The notes: generated by a model not told the origin, from the sequence alone. A stretch of DNA of 64,000 nucleotides from Leishmania martiniquensis (GCF_017916325.1 NC_090153.1:129001-193000), one strand, 5' to 3'; positions 52,257 through 63,011 are shown, counted from the stretch's first letter. Numbers and translations are program-made.

Positions 52257-54499
52257 ATATAAACTTACACGAGGATGGATTCAGTGTACGCCACAGTGAA
52301 GAAAAGCAAAAAAAAAATAAACGGAGGAGAGCGGCGGGGGGGGAAGGAGTTATATGAGCACATTCAGTCTTCGACAAAAATAGAGGGGGCGAGCGTGCGC
52401 TCAGTGCGGGTAAGCACATAAGAGAATAGTGAGTCACGCCAAGACGCACCACAGAAAAAGGAGAGCGGTTCAGGGCGAGGAGATGCTCCGCCGCTGGCCA
52501 GGCAGCACCACAAAGCAGTGGCCAGTGACCCTTCTTCCTCCGCCCTCCCTCTAACAGAAACACACACACACGTGCGCTCTTCTCCTCTCATCGAGCACGA
52601 GAAAGAATCACTTGACATCCCAGCAAATCACACAGCGAGGCAGAAGCGGGGCCCGAAAGACGGGCTATGGCGTGCGTGCCCGGCCCCACAAATGCCCCAC
52701 GCCGTCCTCCAAATAAAAAAGGGTCGAAAAACAGGGCGCGGAGATCCTACGAAGATTTGAGGCGGTGACCAGGGGAAGGAGTGGAAGAGGGAGTGAAGGA
52801 GAGCGCGTAAAGGCGTTGGTGATGCAGACACAGCATCGAAGAAACTAAACGAGAGCAACAGAATGTGTGCTTCCACACGCTGCAGCGTACACGCAGACAA
52901 GGCGCTGCCCCACCATCATCACCCTTACCGTTCGCTTTCTTCAAACGCGCCCGCTCCACAGCCTCGAGCACATCGACACCATGATGCACACACATGCAGT
53001 CGAAGCTTTCCTGCCTCGGCTGCACTGCAACAGAGCCCCCTGAGAGGGGGGTCTTCACGGCCCAACGATTCTGCCGTCAAATCACGTCATGAGTCTAGTG
53101 GCCTCCACTTTTTCTGTCCGAACCACCCTCCCCCCTCTCCGCATACGACTGGTGCCATCGACACAAGACGGGGCTTGGGTGGGTGCCCGCCTTCATTCAG
53201 AGTGGTGGAAAGAAGCAGCAGCAGCATACGAAATGACGGCACAATATAGAAAAAAAAGAAACGGCAAACGCAGAGAGCGGAGAGCGCCACCGTGCCGAAG
53301 GAGGCCGGAGGAGGGAGGGGGCCTTTGACAGAGGCAGTACACTTCCCTCACTCCACCTCCCCCCCACGTCAGCCGCGCAACGCACACGCGCATTCATCAG
53401 CAAGTCACCATGCGCCCTCCATGACTCTGCACGGCCGCTACTCCTCTTTTACTTGCCCTGGTCTTCGTGACATCGCTGAACCAGAGTGCAGCAGTTCATC
53501 AGCGGCAGTCGCAGTAAGTAAAATGACGCGCGCAGAGGCGTCGGGGGAGGAAGACAAAGAGGATGCAGAGATAGGAATGCACAACCTGCGAGCCAAGGGG
53601 GGATGTGTAAAGACGGAAGGCGACTCACCTCAACGATTCAGCGAGTGAGACACAGCAAGGAAGAGAGGGAGAGAGAGGGAAAGGAAACGAGGGCGCAAGC
53701 GTAAGACGCACAAGGAATCTGTTCGAGATGGAGAGGGTATCCACACCCTCGGTGGCAAGGTAGCATTAGCGCTATGCGGAGGTACAAACATACACACGAA
53801 TACACGCACAGCGCGCGAGAGAAAATGGCCGAGCCTGTTTGTGTCTGTATTTGTGTGTGTGTGTGTGCATCGCATCTTCCTTCAGCAGCCTCTGCGCGTG
53901 CCGCTGACACCGACATAAACCTCCCAAAGAGATGTCGCCTCCTCCTCTCGAGCCCGCGCTTTTGGGTGCACTCCGTGCCGTCGGGAAAAAACGATCACGA
54001 CCAGCAACTCCGTCTCTGTCGATGGGCAGCGGCATCACGCGCTGTGACCCCAGCGATCCTCAACTACCATGCGGTGGCCATGGCTCGTCCGGGACAACTC
54101 CCTCGTGGTGGCGATGGGGGGCCTCTCTCGGCTGGTAGTGCGCTCCTGCTCGGTGGGTATCCTACCCATACTCGGTGAACGCGACAAGTGCACATCGGGC
54201 ACTCGATCGCGTGCATTGGAGCTGGTGCGAGAGCGCAGCTCGTCTTGCGATGAATCAGCTGGGCTGGAGACGTGTTTGTCTCTCGGTAATGGCACTCTGA
54301 TGTCCGCGAGCTCCTGCCGATGGTGATGGTGCGAAGAGGGTATGACTAAAGGGGCCGACGAAAGGTCGCACTCTGCTGTCGATGATTCGCGCGCATTGGC
54401 CGCCCCGCCCCCTTCCAAGGCCCGGCAAATCAGTAGCATCTGAGACTCTGCCTCGTCGTCCGGATGGTCGCGAAGCGTCCACTGCCCGTGCAGCGATGG

Positions 54500-55232
54500 C
54501 TAGAAGCTGATCACTACCGACAGCAGGCCACACAACGAACCACAGATGGAGCCGGCGAGGATGTCGTCAAAGTTGTGGCGGTGGTCGGTCGTCCTGGAGA
54601 TGGCGATGGTGATGGGAAGGAGTAACGGAAGCCATGAGACGGTGACGAGCGAAAGCCGGCCCCCCTTGAGCGTGCCGAAAAGGCCCATGAGATACACGCA
54701 AGGTGGAACGAATCCTGCGAAAGCGACCCCGCTGTGGCCAGAGGGAAAGGAGAGGCGGCCCTCGAGCGCGGTACGGCACCGCGCGTCGTGCGTCATCGCT
54801 GCCCAGCTCGCCTCCGTGATGCCCTCCCTTCTCATCCGGGAGAGGAAGTCAGGGCGCAGGCGACCAGCGTAAAGCTTCGAGATGCTCACCAAGGCGAATG
54901 CCAGCACGATGCTCCACGAATGCGCCAGCACCCAGCCGTTGATATGGAGACGCATGTTCAGCTTCCCAGTAGGTCGTCTCCAGCGCGTCCACAGCTTACC
55001 AGATAAATAGGCCACTCCTACAAGAATGACGGCGATCACCACCGCATACATCGGGAACACCTCTCTCGTCGCGAACGGGTAGTTGATGCTAGAATCATTC
55101 CAGTTAGCGCCGCGGCAATGGGGTGGAAGCTTTGCCGCGAGCAGAGCGGCTACGAGAGCGATGACGAGGATCGCAAGGTGATCCGGCACGCGACACGGGA
55201 AAAAAATGGCGGACGGAGGGTTTGAGGACCAT
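54500..55232 (-). CDS. PAP2-family lipid phosphatase; N-terminal frame broken at an A7 run
   Basis: Integral membrane phosphatidate or lipid phosphatase of the LPP type. Read in the main frame, its motifs are KLYAGRLRP (signature 1), SFPSGHS (signature 2) and SRTTDHRHNFD (signature 3), all with their catalytic Arg/His/Asp. Hydrophobic helices surround them, and the C-terminus ends SVVISF. The main frame has no ATG before residue M47; its open part begins at a GTG (55187-55189, VPDHLAIL). The only nearby ATG (55230-55232, MVLKPSVRHF) is in another frame and would join the main frame if the run of seven A at 55200-55206 had one A fewer. The joined form would align with the start of the right-hand paralogue. 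The break may be a sequencing or assembly indel, or a genuinely shortened gene. Confidence 0.85.
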
Positions 55233-56356
55233 GACGGTTGAGCGTTGCGGTGGTTTGTGCTACGGTGTCCGTGGGTTTCTGCTGGTGAGCGAGGGGCGGT
55301 GTTTCAACACTACGTGAGAAGGCGTCCGCAGGGTCCCCTCCCAAGGAAACAGAGGGAGAGAGAAAACCGATGGCAGGAGCACCGCCCCTCGCGTTGCGCG
55401 TGTGTCTGCGTGTACGTGTGTGAGCCTGCTTGTCTGTGTGGGTGTAGAGAGTGAGAGCAAGAGTGCGACGGCGGGTCAGTGCGTGGGGAAGAGCGGTCAA
55501 GATGTTCACAGAGAAAACGTAAAAAAAAAAAAACATATAAACGGGATCGAAGGAGGCAGTCGCACTCCGGAGAAATCCAACGCCGCATGCCATCCGTGCT
55601 GGGTGTGAGTGTGGCGGCGCTGCAATGAATCGCGCGAGAGGGGGGCGTAAGAGCACACAACAAGCGGCTTGGACGTGGGCGCCAACATATGTTGGTGAAA
55701 GGGAGGGTGCAGGCGCGCATACACGAAACCACACGCACTCACGAGAAGAAAAAAAAAACAGCGAGGAGTGAGACAGAGAGAGAAAAAACGGGAGAGAGGA
55801 ATGCCATTATTTATTAAATGAAAGCAGGAGCAGAAGCGCTGCACGGCCGATGGAGCCTCACCTTTATCGTCTCACCCTCTACTATTTCGATGTTGTTTTT
55901 CTTTTCCTCGTCAACGAGCAGGTGTAATGCAGAGGGAGCAGGTAGAAGCGAGTCCTCTTCACATCTCTCGCTCTCCTGCCCACCCGCGCGCGCTCTCTCC
56001 TCTGCAGGCCCTCGGACGACGCAGCAGCGAGACTTGAACGCGAGTCAACAAAAGCATGAGCACAAAGCATAAATACATAAAGAGACACTAAAGAAACCGA
56101 GACGTCCCACATACTGATACGGTGATATGCGCAAACGGGCTGATGCGTTACATCGCCGTCGATCGCTGAATTTCTTGCAGCGGATTGTCGTCTGGGGAAG
56201 TTTGCCATCAGAGGGATCGGGGGGAAGGGGGAAGGGGAGGCACACGTCGTTCGCATGCGCGCGATGTGTGCAATAAGAATGAAAAACAAAAAACGAATGC
56301 GGCTTTGCATGCAACACCGGCTGACTTACTCGCGATGGCGTGGAGGTCGTGTTTCG
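55233..56356. other. Intergenic region between the two PAP2 genes
   Basis: No gene was recognised. A purine-rich run at 55348-55367 is a candidate minus-strand pyrimidine tract for the left PAP2 gene. A-rich homopolymers lie at 55520-55533 and 55749-55759, and G/A runs at 56210-56240. Confidence 0.6.
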
Positions 56357-57571
56357 CTACTCACAGTAAGGAAATCGGGGGGTCAGCTGCCCCGTGCAGC
56401 CATTCACCGCCATGATCACCTTCAGAGCAATCAGGGCGCTGACGATGCCGATTGCAGAGCCTGCAATGACGTCATCGAAGAAGTGGCGGTTGTCGCGCGT
56501 GCGCGAGACCGCCACGGTGATGGGGAGAATAAGCGGAAGAAGGCCGATCACGATGCGCCAAAGTGACACACCGCTTAGGCGAAACGCATGGAGGGAGTGA
56601 AGCACGTAAAAGCAAAACGGAACGAAGGCGGCAAAGCTGATGCCACTGTGCCCGGACGGAAAAGAAACGCGCCCATCCTTGGGCACAGCGCAGAAGTCAA
56701 CGTCAACGCTGGCTGGGGTGAAACCTTCTGCGCGGAGGCGGGCAAGGAAGTCAGGCCGCAGACGACCAGCATACACCTTCACCGCGCTCACAATCAGCAT
56801 GGAGAAGGCGATGGAGAAGGCCTGTAACAGCACCCACATGTGTGTGTGCAGGAGAAAACGCTGCCACGGACGTGCAAGAGTGTAGAGACGCACAGTTCGC
56901 TTTTGAGGCACATTGTCAGCGGTGCGGAGCGATGAGTTCTGGGCTGCTGCCGGAGCATGGCAGTTGTCAGTGAGGCCTTCGCGGGCGTTGGCGGAAGTGG
57001 GCAGCGACAATGGACGATGGGGAGACTCAACAGGAGTCGCCGGGGAATCGTTTGGCATCTCCTGCGCTTCCACCTTCAAAAGTGTCAGCATCTCGGTCGC
57101 CACAACCTCGATTTTCCGCTGCGAGTTCCCAGAGAGGGGCGACCGCGTGGCCTTCGGGGATGCAAGGGGCGGCGCCGCCACGTCGAAGCACCTGCGCTCC
57201 GCTCCGCTAGGCCCCAATGCATCACCATTATGACGCTGGTTCTCCAGGAAGAGCCATGTGTGCTTAGTGAACGGATCGTGGGCCAGTAATCCACCACTCC
57301 GGCGCCTCAGCCAGCAGTGGCGCGCTGCCTCACCCAGGACGTAGGCGACGGCGGGCAAAACGGAGATGATCGGCAACGTCCATGACGGGAAGGTGCCCGC
57401 GCCGCCGTAAGGAAAGTCGATGCTGGGATCCGTCCACGAAAACGGCCGGCAGTGCGGGCGCACCTTGCTCACGCCCAACGCCAAGAAGCCACAAATGAGG
57501 CACAGAAGGTAATCATGCAACCGAAAGAAGAAGATAAACCGCCACACCGCGCCGACACTGCACGAGGGCAT
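56357..57571 (-). CDS. PAP2-family lipid phosphatase with long internal insert, 404 aa
   Basis: Paralogue of the gene to its left. Layout: N-terminal helix (around 10-32, FIFFFRLHDYLLCLICGFLA), KVRPHCRPFSW loop, second helix (about 62-82), and a hydrophilic insert of about 135 residues (92-228). The catalytic core follows: KVYAGRLRP (265-273), SFPSGHS (303-309) and SRTRDNRHFFDD (356-367). Helices lie at about 247-263, 312-327, 340-355 and 368-387. The insert is Ser/Pro/Arg-rich and absent from the left paralogue. LPP enzymes dephosphorylate phosphatidate, lyso-PA and related lipids on the lumenal or outer face; the substrate is unknown. The start at 57569-57571 is a clean ATG. A tandem duplication followed by divergence is likely. 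Confidence 0.93.
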   Translation of the reverse strand: MPSCSVGAVWRFIFFFRLHDYLLCLICGFLALGVSKVRPHCRPFSWTDPSIDFPYGGAGTFPSWTLPIISVLPAVAYVLGEAARHCWLRRRSGGLLAHDPFTKHTWLFLENQRHNGDALGPSGAERRCFDVAAPPLASPKATRSPLSGNSQRKIEVVATEMLTLLKVEAQEMPNDSPATPVESPHRPLSLPTSANAREGLTDNCHAPAAAQNSSLRTADNVPQKRTVRLYTLARPWQRFLLHTHMWVLLQAFSIAFSMLIVSAVKVYAGRLRPDFLARLRAEGFTPASVDVDFCAVPKDGRVSFPSGHSGISFAAFVPFCFYVLHSLHAFRLSGVSLWRIVIGLLPLILPITVAVSRTRDNRHFFDDVIAGSAIGIVSALIALKVIMAVNGCTGQLTPRFPYCE

Positions 57572-58617
57572 GGCGTTTTGATTTGTGTGTGTGTGTGTTT
57601 AGGGGGGTCACTGAAGTACAAGGGCCACGCTCCTTACAGAGCAGCGGCAGTAGTAGCAGTGGGAGAGCGGGGCGGGGGGCGTGAGGGGAAGGGCTATGCA
57701 GTCGAAAGAAGCAGACGTCACCACTTTGGATTTGAAAGAAGAGAGAGGGGAGGGGAAGACAGCGGAGCACAGAGCCACACGCCCAACCGACGTGTAAGGG
57801 CAGAGGGGGGGCTGGGTCGGTGGGTGAGTATGTGTGTGTGTGTGGGTGTGGGTGTGGGTGTGGGTGTGCAACAGAATCCGTCGCGTGTGCAGCAGACGAG
57901 CGAGGTGAGCTACGGTTGTAGGTGTGACTTGGCAAGTAAAAGCACGCAAACGCAGTACGGATGCAATCGGTTCGCTGAACAGGGGTCGAGGCAGACAGCG
58001 AGAAAGGAGGAAATACGGCAGCTGGGAGTTGAGCGCGGACAGTGCATAGCCGTGCAGTCGGCCTGGATGGCAGCGACGCCTCTTGCGCAGCTACGGCGCG
58101 GTGGTGCACGCAACGTAAAGTGGCCCCTCAGCACGTCACCCCTGATGCACCGAAGCAAAGAGGGAACGCATCCGTCGTCGCCCAAGCGCGTGCGCATCCT
58201 CGAGTCTGCCACACCGCCCCTCAAGAGGGCGTGAAGACGATGAAAGACAAGAGCAAGAGAGAGAGATAAAGACGGTTTACGTGCGCGACGCACTGACCCT
58301 TTTCTGCCCTTCTTTTTTTTCTCTCAACTGCCTCTAGGCAGTCGCAGCATCCACGTAGGGCTGCTGTAATACCTCTCAACGGCAGAAAAAAAAGACGATA
58401 ATATACGCACTGTCATTCACAGTCGCGTACGCACATCCTCTGCAGAAGCTCAGCAAGCCCCTTTCTGTACCCTTCGTGAGCGCCACTTGTGTACACGACA
58501 GAACACAAAGTTTCTTATGCTCTAGCGCACCCACTCGCAGACCTCCTCCCTCCCTTCCCCCCGCCCCCCCCCGCGTAAGAGCATATGGTGCTCTCTCGCT
58601 CTCTCGCCGATGAAGCC
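57572..58617. other. Intergenic region, PAP2 to serine carboxypeptidase
   Basis: No gene was recognised. A GT run lies at 57583-57599. A GT/GTGGG microsatellite at 57831-57868 follows a purine run (57738-57763) usable as a minus-strand pyrimidine tract. T-rich homopolymers are near 58313-58321. Confidence 0.6.
57831..57868. repeat. GT repeat with (TGTGGG)4 units
   Basis: Five TG units pass into four 6-bp TGTGGG-type units. It resembles telomere-type G-rich spacing, but the unit is not the TTAGGG of trypanosomatid telomeres. Confidence 0.85.
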
Positions 58618-60009
58618 TCACACGAAGCTCTCGTCGTGCAGGAAGCGGCGCACCATGTACAGCGACACCTCCGGTTGATCCATGGGCACCAAGTGGCCAG
58701 CATCGTAGACGCGGACAAAGCTGAAGTTGGCGTAGCGGCGCACCTGGCCAGCCCAGCGATTGCCGACAGCGAACTCCACACTCTCCGCAGCATTGAAGCC
58801 GGCGGTGCCAGCCCACTGCAACGCCTTCACCCACGCCTGATTGCCCAGCCAATTGCACGTGTAGTCCATGTCGCCGGCGTAAATCAGCACACGAACACCC
58901 GCCTCCAGCAGGGGTGGGAAAGTGAAATTGAAGTTGCGCAGGTAGTCATTCAGGAAGAGCTCGGAGACATCAGCGTTGCACGTGGACCACTGCGCCTCAG
59001 CGCTGACCCCCAGCGACGCCTGGACGGCAAAGCTCTGGAAAAAGGCGATGGTGTGGTTCATTGGGTAGCACAAGCCTTCGACAAGGCACGGCTTCCGGAT
59101 ATCGTAGCTGTTACGGCCGGTCGCATAGTAGAACCACATGTACTCGCTGCAAAGTGTTGTGGCCACGCTGCACGATATGTCTGTATCGTCAGGGCCCATG
59201 TTGCACACCCGCGTCTTCTCCAAACACAACGGAAGCAGCGACAGCATCTCCTCGTAGTCCCCCTCCGTGATGCAGGGAGCACCCAGAACCTCCTGGCACC
59301 AGTGGTAGGCGGTTTCGGCGTAGTAAGGGAGCTGCGTGTAAGGGTCTGTGAGGCCATTGCCGACAGCGATGCCCTTCAGATTAATTTCTGGGCCATCGCG
59401 GTGCTGGTTACCGAGAAGGATGCGGTAGGCCAACGAGGGAACGTAGTGGCCGCCGTAGCTCTCGCCAATGATGAAGAAGTCGTTGGCGCCGATGATCGAC
59501 GGCGACGTGAAGCGCAGGGCAAAGCTCTGCAGGAGCTGGTACATGTCCTCCGCCACCTCACTCTGATTGTGCGCCCAGTTGGCTCTGTCACCGTACGAGT
59601 AGCCCACACCGGTCGGCTGGTCCACAAACAGCAGGTACGCCTCGTCGTTCCATCCGTAAGCGTTCCTGTACAGCTCCCCAGACGTCTCGTTCATCATACA
59701 GGGGCCGAGCTCCGTGAGCAGGGCCATGGTGGAGCTGCACCCAGGGCCGCCCGTCATCCACATGATCACCGGCGGCGAGGTGCCATCCACTGGCCAGTGA
59801 CGGGGGGCAAACAGCCAGAAGAAGAAGTTCTTCACCGTGTTGTTGACGCCAGGGATGGGAATATAGCCGCTCGCCTGCAGCACTGAGGAATCACAGGGAG
59901 CGTAGCCGTGATGTGGCGCAGTCGCGTTCACAGTGCGCAGGCACGCGCTGCTCACCATCGCCAGCAGCAGCGCCATTAGCAGCGCCGTTATCGGGCGAGA
60001 GTCAGCCAT
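58618..60009 (-). CDS. Serine carboxypeptidase, family S10, 463 aa
   Basis: Secreted or lysosomal exopeptidase that removes C-terminal residues at acid pH. Signal peptide about 1-29 (ALLMALLLAMVSSACL). Catalytic Ser184 is in GESYGGHY; the Asp motif YAGDMDYTCNWLGN lies at 377-390; His439 is in DAGHLVPMDQP. The oxyanion and substrate region MWMTGGPGCSS (84-93) is intact. Several Cys pairs and N-glycosylation sequons (N56, N107, N148, N318, N361, N428) support a secretory protein. The start at 60007-60009 is preferred: on the minus strand a long pyrimidine tract (purines 60024-60066) is followed by an AG (60019-60020) just before this ATG. Such an acceptor would exclude the in-frame upstream ATG 56 codons earlier. 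Confidence 0.97.
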   Translation of the reverse strand: MADSRPITALLMALLLAMVSSACLRTVNATAPHHGYAPCDSSVLQASGYIPIPGVNNTVKNFFFWLFAPRHWPVDGTSPPVIMWMTGGPGCSSTMALLTELGPCMMNETSGELYRNAYGWNDEAYLLFVDQPTGVGYSYGDRANWAHNQSEVAEDMYQLLQSFALRFTSPSIIGANDFFIIGESYGGHYVPSLAYRILLGNQHRDGPEINLKGIAVGNGLTDPYTQLPYYAETAYHWCQEVLGAPCITEGDYEEMLSLLPLCLEKTRVCNMGPDDTDISCSVATTLCSEYMWFYYATGRNSYDIRKPCLVEGLCYPMNHTIAFFQSFAVQASLGVSAEAQWSTCNADVSELFLNDYLRNFNFTFPPLLEAGVRVLIYAGDMDYTCNWLGNQAWVKALQWAGTAGFNAAESVEFAVGNRWAGQVRRYANFSFVRVYDAGHLVPMDQPEVSLYMVRRFLHDESFV

Positions 60010-60018
60010 GGTGATGTC

Positions 60019-60066
60019 CTGTGAAGAGAAAGCGAGAGAGGGGGAGGGAGAGAGAGGGGGGGAGGA
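60019..60066 (-). promoter_or_regulatory. Predicted trans-splicing signal of the serine carboxypeptidase
   Basis: The pyrimidine tract (60024-60066 when read on the minus strand) contains C/T almost without break and ends in CACAG, with the AG at 60019-60020 about 10 nt before the ATG. It is the clearest spliced-leader acceptor in the window. It is predicted and not mapped. Confidence 0.65.
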
Positions 60067-61471
60067 GGTGCAGTGACAGCGCACACCACAGCCCAAACCG
60101 AAAGGCGGTGCGTGCGGCACGACGGCTAAAAAAAAATGAAGCGAGAACCGGTGGTCAATCTGACGGGTGAAATACACAGCCTGAGCGGCGCCTCACTCAA
60201 GCACTCGTACACAAGCACACCTAAATGTAGGCGCGAACACGAACCAAAGACAGCAAAAAGGACGCGGTGTAACGCAGAGGGGGATGGGGCACGGTCGGCT
60301 TCGCTTTTGCCGTCGATATTTTCTGCCTTTCGGGCTCGGAAAGGCCGTCACGCGCCCCCTCTGTCTCTCAGGGACGTGCGGTACGCAAAAAAGGAGGTCC
60401 ACGTGTGCCTCTGCCAGCGCCGCAGCAATGGTTGCAGAGACGGGACAGCGAGCAGCAGAGAGAGGTGGAAAGCGAAGGGGAAAGAGATGTGATCGGGTGA
60501 GTTTGGGGGAGGAGGGGGGGGCACAAATATAAAATGGATCGCGTGCCCATTGGAAAGGGGCATTTTTTTGGTCCCCCATACAGATGAGGCACGCCTACAA
60601 GAGGATGAAGGCGAAGAAAGGCGGAGCGTTCGGCAACCACCACTACCAGGCGGTAGAGGGATAGGATCGGCAACGTAGCGAGAGAGCGAGAGACATCCAC
60701 CGAGAGACACGTTGCGAAAGTTGAGCCCATGTTTCGAAGCCCCCCGAGCTAACGCCTGTGCATTTTTCTTCTATGCTGGCTCGGTGCCCCCCTTCAAGAA
60801 TGTCTTTTTTTTTGCTCCTCCGTGCAGCTTCCGCAGGGCTTCCGTTTGAGGTAAGCCGTGACGGAGTGCGCCGAAGAAAGCCACTGCACCGTTCAGGGGA
60901 GTAGGAAGTGGGGCGGCCCGCATGCGAGAAGAAAAAAGCTGAGGGCGGCAAAGAGAAGCAGATAGTTTTTCGCATGGAGAGGGGGGCTCGCTCTCCGCCA
61001 CCACTTTAATGACAAAAAAAAAACCGAACGACATCGGGAGAAGTAGGCACGCGCCATGCCAAGATGAGGAGGAAGCAGCCGAGGAAGGGTGACGCATTTA
61101 CGCCCACGTGCGAGCGCCGTCGCAAGGGGCAGCAGCATCTGAGAAATGGAATGCGCATGAGACACTAACAGAAAGATTAGGCGAGGTCATCGCCTTCAGG
61201 CAGGATAAAGGAACGTACTTTACATCCAGCGCGCGAGAGAGAGGGTAAGAGAGCTCTGCTCCGAGGCCGTGCGCACGTCGGCATCTTCGGCTCCATCGAT
61301 CTGACGTGTGAGCGGTATGCGCGATGGCGGCGCTTACATCAAGGCTATACCGGCAGCAGCGCAAAGCACGGGAGTAGGGGGCCTCAGCGCTACCAGCATG
61401 GGCACCTCGAGCAAGCAACGCTATCACCGCCGCCACGCCACCGGCGTCACGAAGAGCACTCCGAATGCATA

Positions 61472-61498
61472 CGTATATATATATGTGTGTGTGTGTGG
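61472..61498. repeat. TA/GT microsatellite
   Basis: TA dinucleotides run directly into GT dinucleotides and GG, in the 3' region of TBCB. Confidence 0.85.
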
Positions 61499-62312
61499 AT
61501 GCCTATGGCACGGACGCTGTTGATAGCTGTCGAGGGAGTGAGGAGACGCGCGGTCTTCGAGAGAGGGTGAGAGGACAAAATAAAAAAAGGAGAATCAGAG
61601 CTCTTACACACACATGCAGGCAGGCAGGAGAGGTGCGGGGGTGCACACACATCTATGGGTTCCATCTGTATGAGAGAGAGGAGACGAATCGATGCAGGCG
61701 GTGGAGCGGCGACAACCGAGAGCGTACAGAGAGTCAGAGAGAGAGGTGTGTGTGTGGAAAGGGAAAAGGGCGAGCCCAACATGCGTGAAGGATGAGAAGG
61801 GAGAGCGCAGCGGCGCGGGAACCAACCTGCCTTTCCTCGCTTCTCCTCCTCCTCCCTCTCGTGCGCTCTCGCCCTCTCTGCTTAAATGCTTGAGCCGCCA
61901 AGTACACCAAATGAAGCGGCGTCTGCACGAGGCATCTGCTCGTGAACTGCTGCAAAGATTGTGTGCGTGCGTGTGTGTGTCTCTCGTCAGTGGTCGTACG
62001 GCCGTGAGTAGAGCTCAACGTTTGAAGTCATGAGGAGCCGCACGAGCACAGACGCACGCACACAGACACATCATCGTTGACATGTGCACGCATAGGCGAT
62101 CGGCGCTCCACCGTTAGCAAAGAAAAAAGGAATAGGGATTGCGCACCAGCGCATCGAGAAAGCTGAGCTGAAGAAAAAAGGGGGCAACGAATCGCAACAG
62201 ATTCCTTTGTCGGTGGGAAGGCAGTGGATCAGGCGCGAAGATGAGTAAGACATTCATACGCTTTCCCCCGCCCACACACACACACACTACCACCAGCCAC
62301 CCCTGGGCACCG

Positions 62313-63011
62313 TCAGTACTCCTCAGGGGGGAAGTCCCCCACCTCCACCTGATCGGGGCGCAGTACACCGCCGTAGAGTGGCATGCATTCGAAGAGCGTC
62401 ACGCCCTTCACAGTGCCATTGGACTTGCCGACTGGCTCGTCGAATTCAACGCCGACCCAGTACCCTGGCTTCAGCGCTGCCACACGCCCGACATAGCGCA
62501 CCGTGCCGAGACGATCGCCGGGCCGGCAGCAGCACCGGTCACCCACCTTTATCCTCTCCGCCTCTGCTTTGTAGCTGTCATCGTCCAGGCCGACCGGCGC
62601 CTCAATGCCAGCCTTCGCCATCGCCTCCCGCTGGAGTGCCAGCATGCGCTCCTTGTAGGCGCGGAGGTTGTCGGGCCGCCTCAGCCACTCCTCGTCTGTC
62701 ATGGAGTACTTTTCAACCTTAGACACATCATCGTAGTTGTCCACCTGCGCAGCCGGTCGAAGATCGACGACGTGAATGCGATACCCCGTCTCGCATCCAT
62801 AAAAGCCCAGCAGCTTCGCATCCTTCATGTCGCCCTCCACCTTGCAGTCGCGCATGTCGTAGAGCTCCAATCGAACATGCTCCGCCGGGATGCCGAACCG
62901 CGAGTACATGTCTTCTCTGATGCTCTGCACCGTTTGTGCGAGCCCGTAGGCCTTCTCGGGCACTACTCGTGCGCTTGCGGAGTGGGTGAGCGTTACCTTA
63001 ACTGTCGACAT
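62313..63011 (-). CDS. TBCB: Tubulin-folding cofactor B, 232 aa
   Basis: Cofactor B acts on alpha-tubulin in the tubulin-folding pathway. Residues 1-85 form a ubiquitin-like domain (VKVTLTHSASARVVPEKAYG, VRLELYDMRD, LLGFYGCETGYRIHVVD). A linker with VSKVEKYSMTDEEWLRRPDN and a short coiled coil (115-135) follows. The CAP-Gly domain spans about 155-224, with LGTVRYVGRV, GYWVGVEFDEP and the GKSNGTVKG loop. The protein ends DFPPEEY, an acidic-aromatic tail that in cofactor B contacts the CAP-Gly partner. The start at 63009-63011 (MSTVKVTL) places the Ubl at the N-terminus; the 27 upstream in-frame residues are Pro/Arg-rich leader sequence. A purine run (63101-63170) is the probable trans-splicing tract. 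Confidence 0.96.
   Translation of the reverse strand: MSTVKVTLTHSASARVVPEKAYGLAQTVQSIREDMYSRFGIPAEHVRLELYDMRDCKVEGDMKDAKLLGFYGCETGYRIHVVDLRPAAQVDNYDDVSKVEKYSMTDEEWLRRPDNLRAYKERMLALQREAMAKAGIEAPVGLDDDSYKAEAERIKVGDRCCCRPGDRLGTVRYVGRVAALKPGYWVGVEFDEPVGKSNGTVKGVTLFECMPLYGGVLRPDQVEVGDFPPEEY

Larger units (their letters stand above)
50207..54499. other. Longest gap: 4.3 kb without a recognised gene
   Basis: Contains repeat copy E (50681-51273), an AT-rich inverted repeat (52223-52256), a short GT repeat (53853-53869), and many purine-rich runs (for example 52083-52120 and 53649-53690). Readings of 80-240 codons occur in all frames but have no domains and track low-complexity sequence. It is probably the 3'UTR of the first PAP2 gene plus the 5' region of the 135-aa gene; an unannotated ncRNA cannot be excluded. 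Confidence 0.55.
60010..62312. other. Intergenic region, serine carboxypeptidase to TBCB
   Basis: No gene was recognised. Contents, besides the trans-splicing signal, are a TA/GT microsatellite at 61472-61498, A-rich runs (60125-60135, 61013-61024), G/A runs (61663-61685), and purine-rich blocks at 60462-60485. The 2.3 kb are mainly 3'UTR of TBCB. Confidence 0.6.

Noticed and set aside
57831..57868. Telomere-like G-rich repeat
   Set aside because: The unit is TGTGGG, not TTAGGG, and it is short and internal to the gene array.
57452..58234. 260-codon plus-strand reading at the PAP2/carboxypeptidase junction
   Set aside because: It is on the wrong strand for the transcription unit, overlaps the start of the PAP2 gene, and includes a (GTGGGT)n microsatellite.
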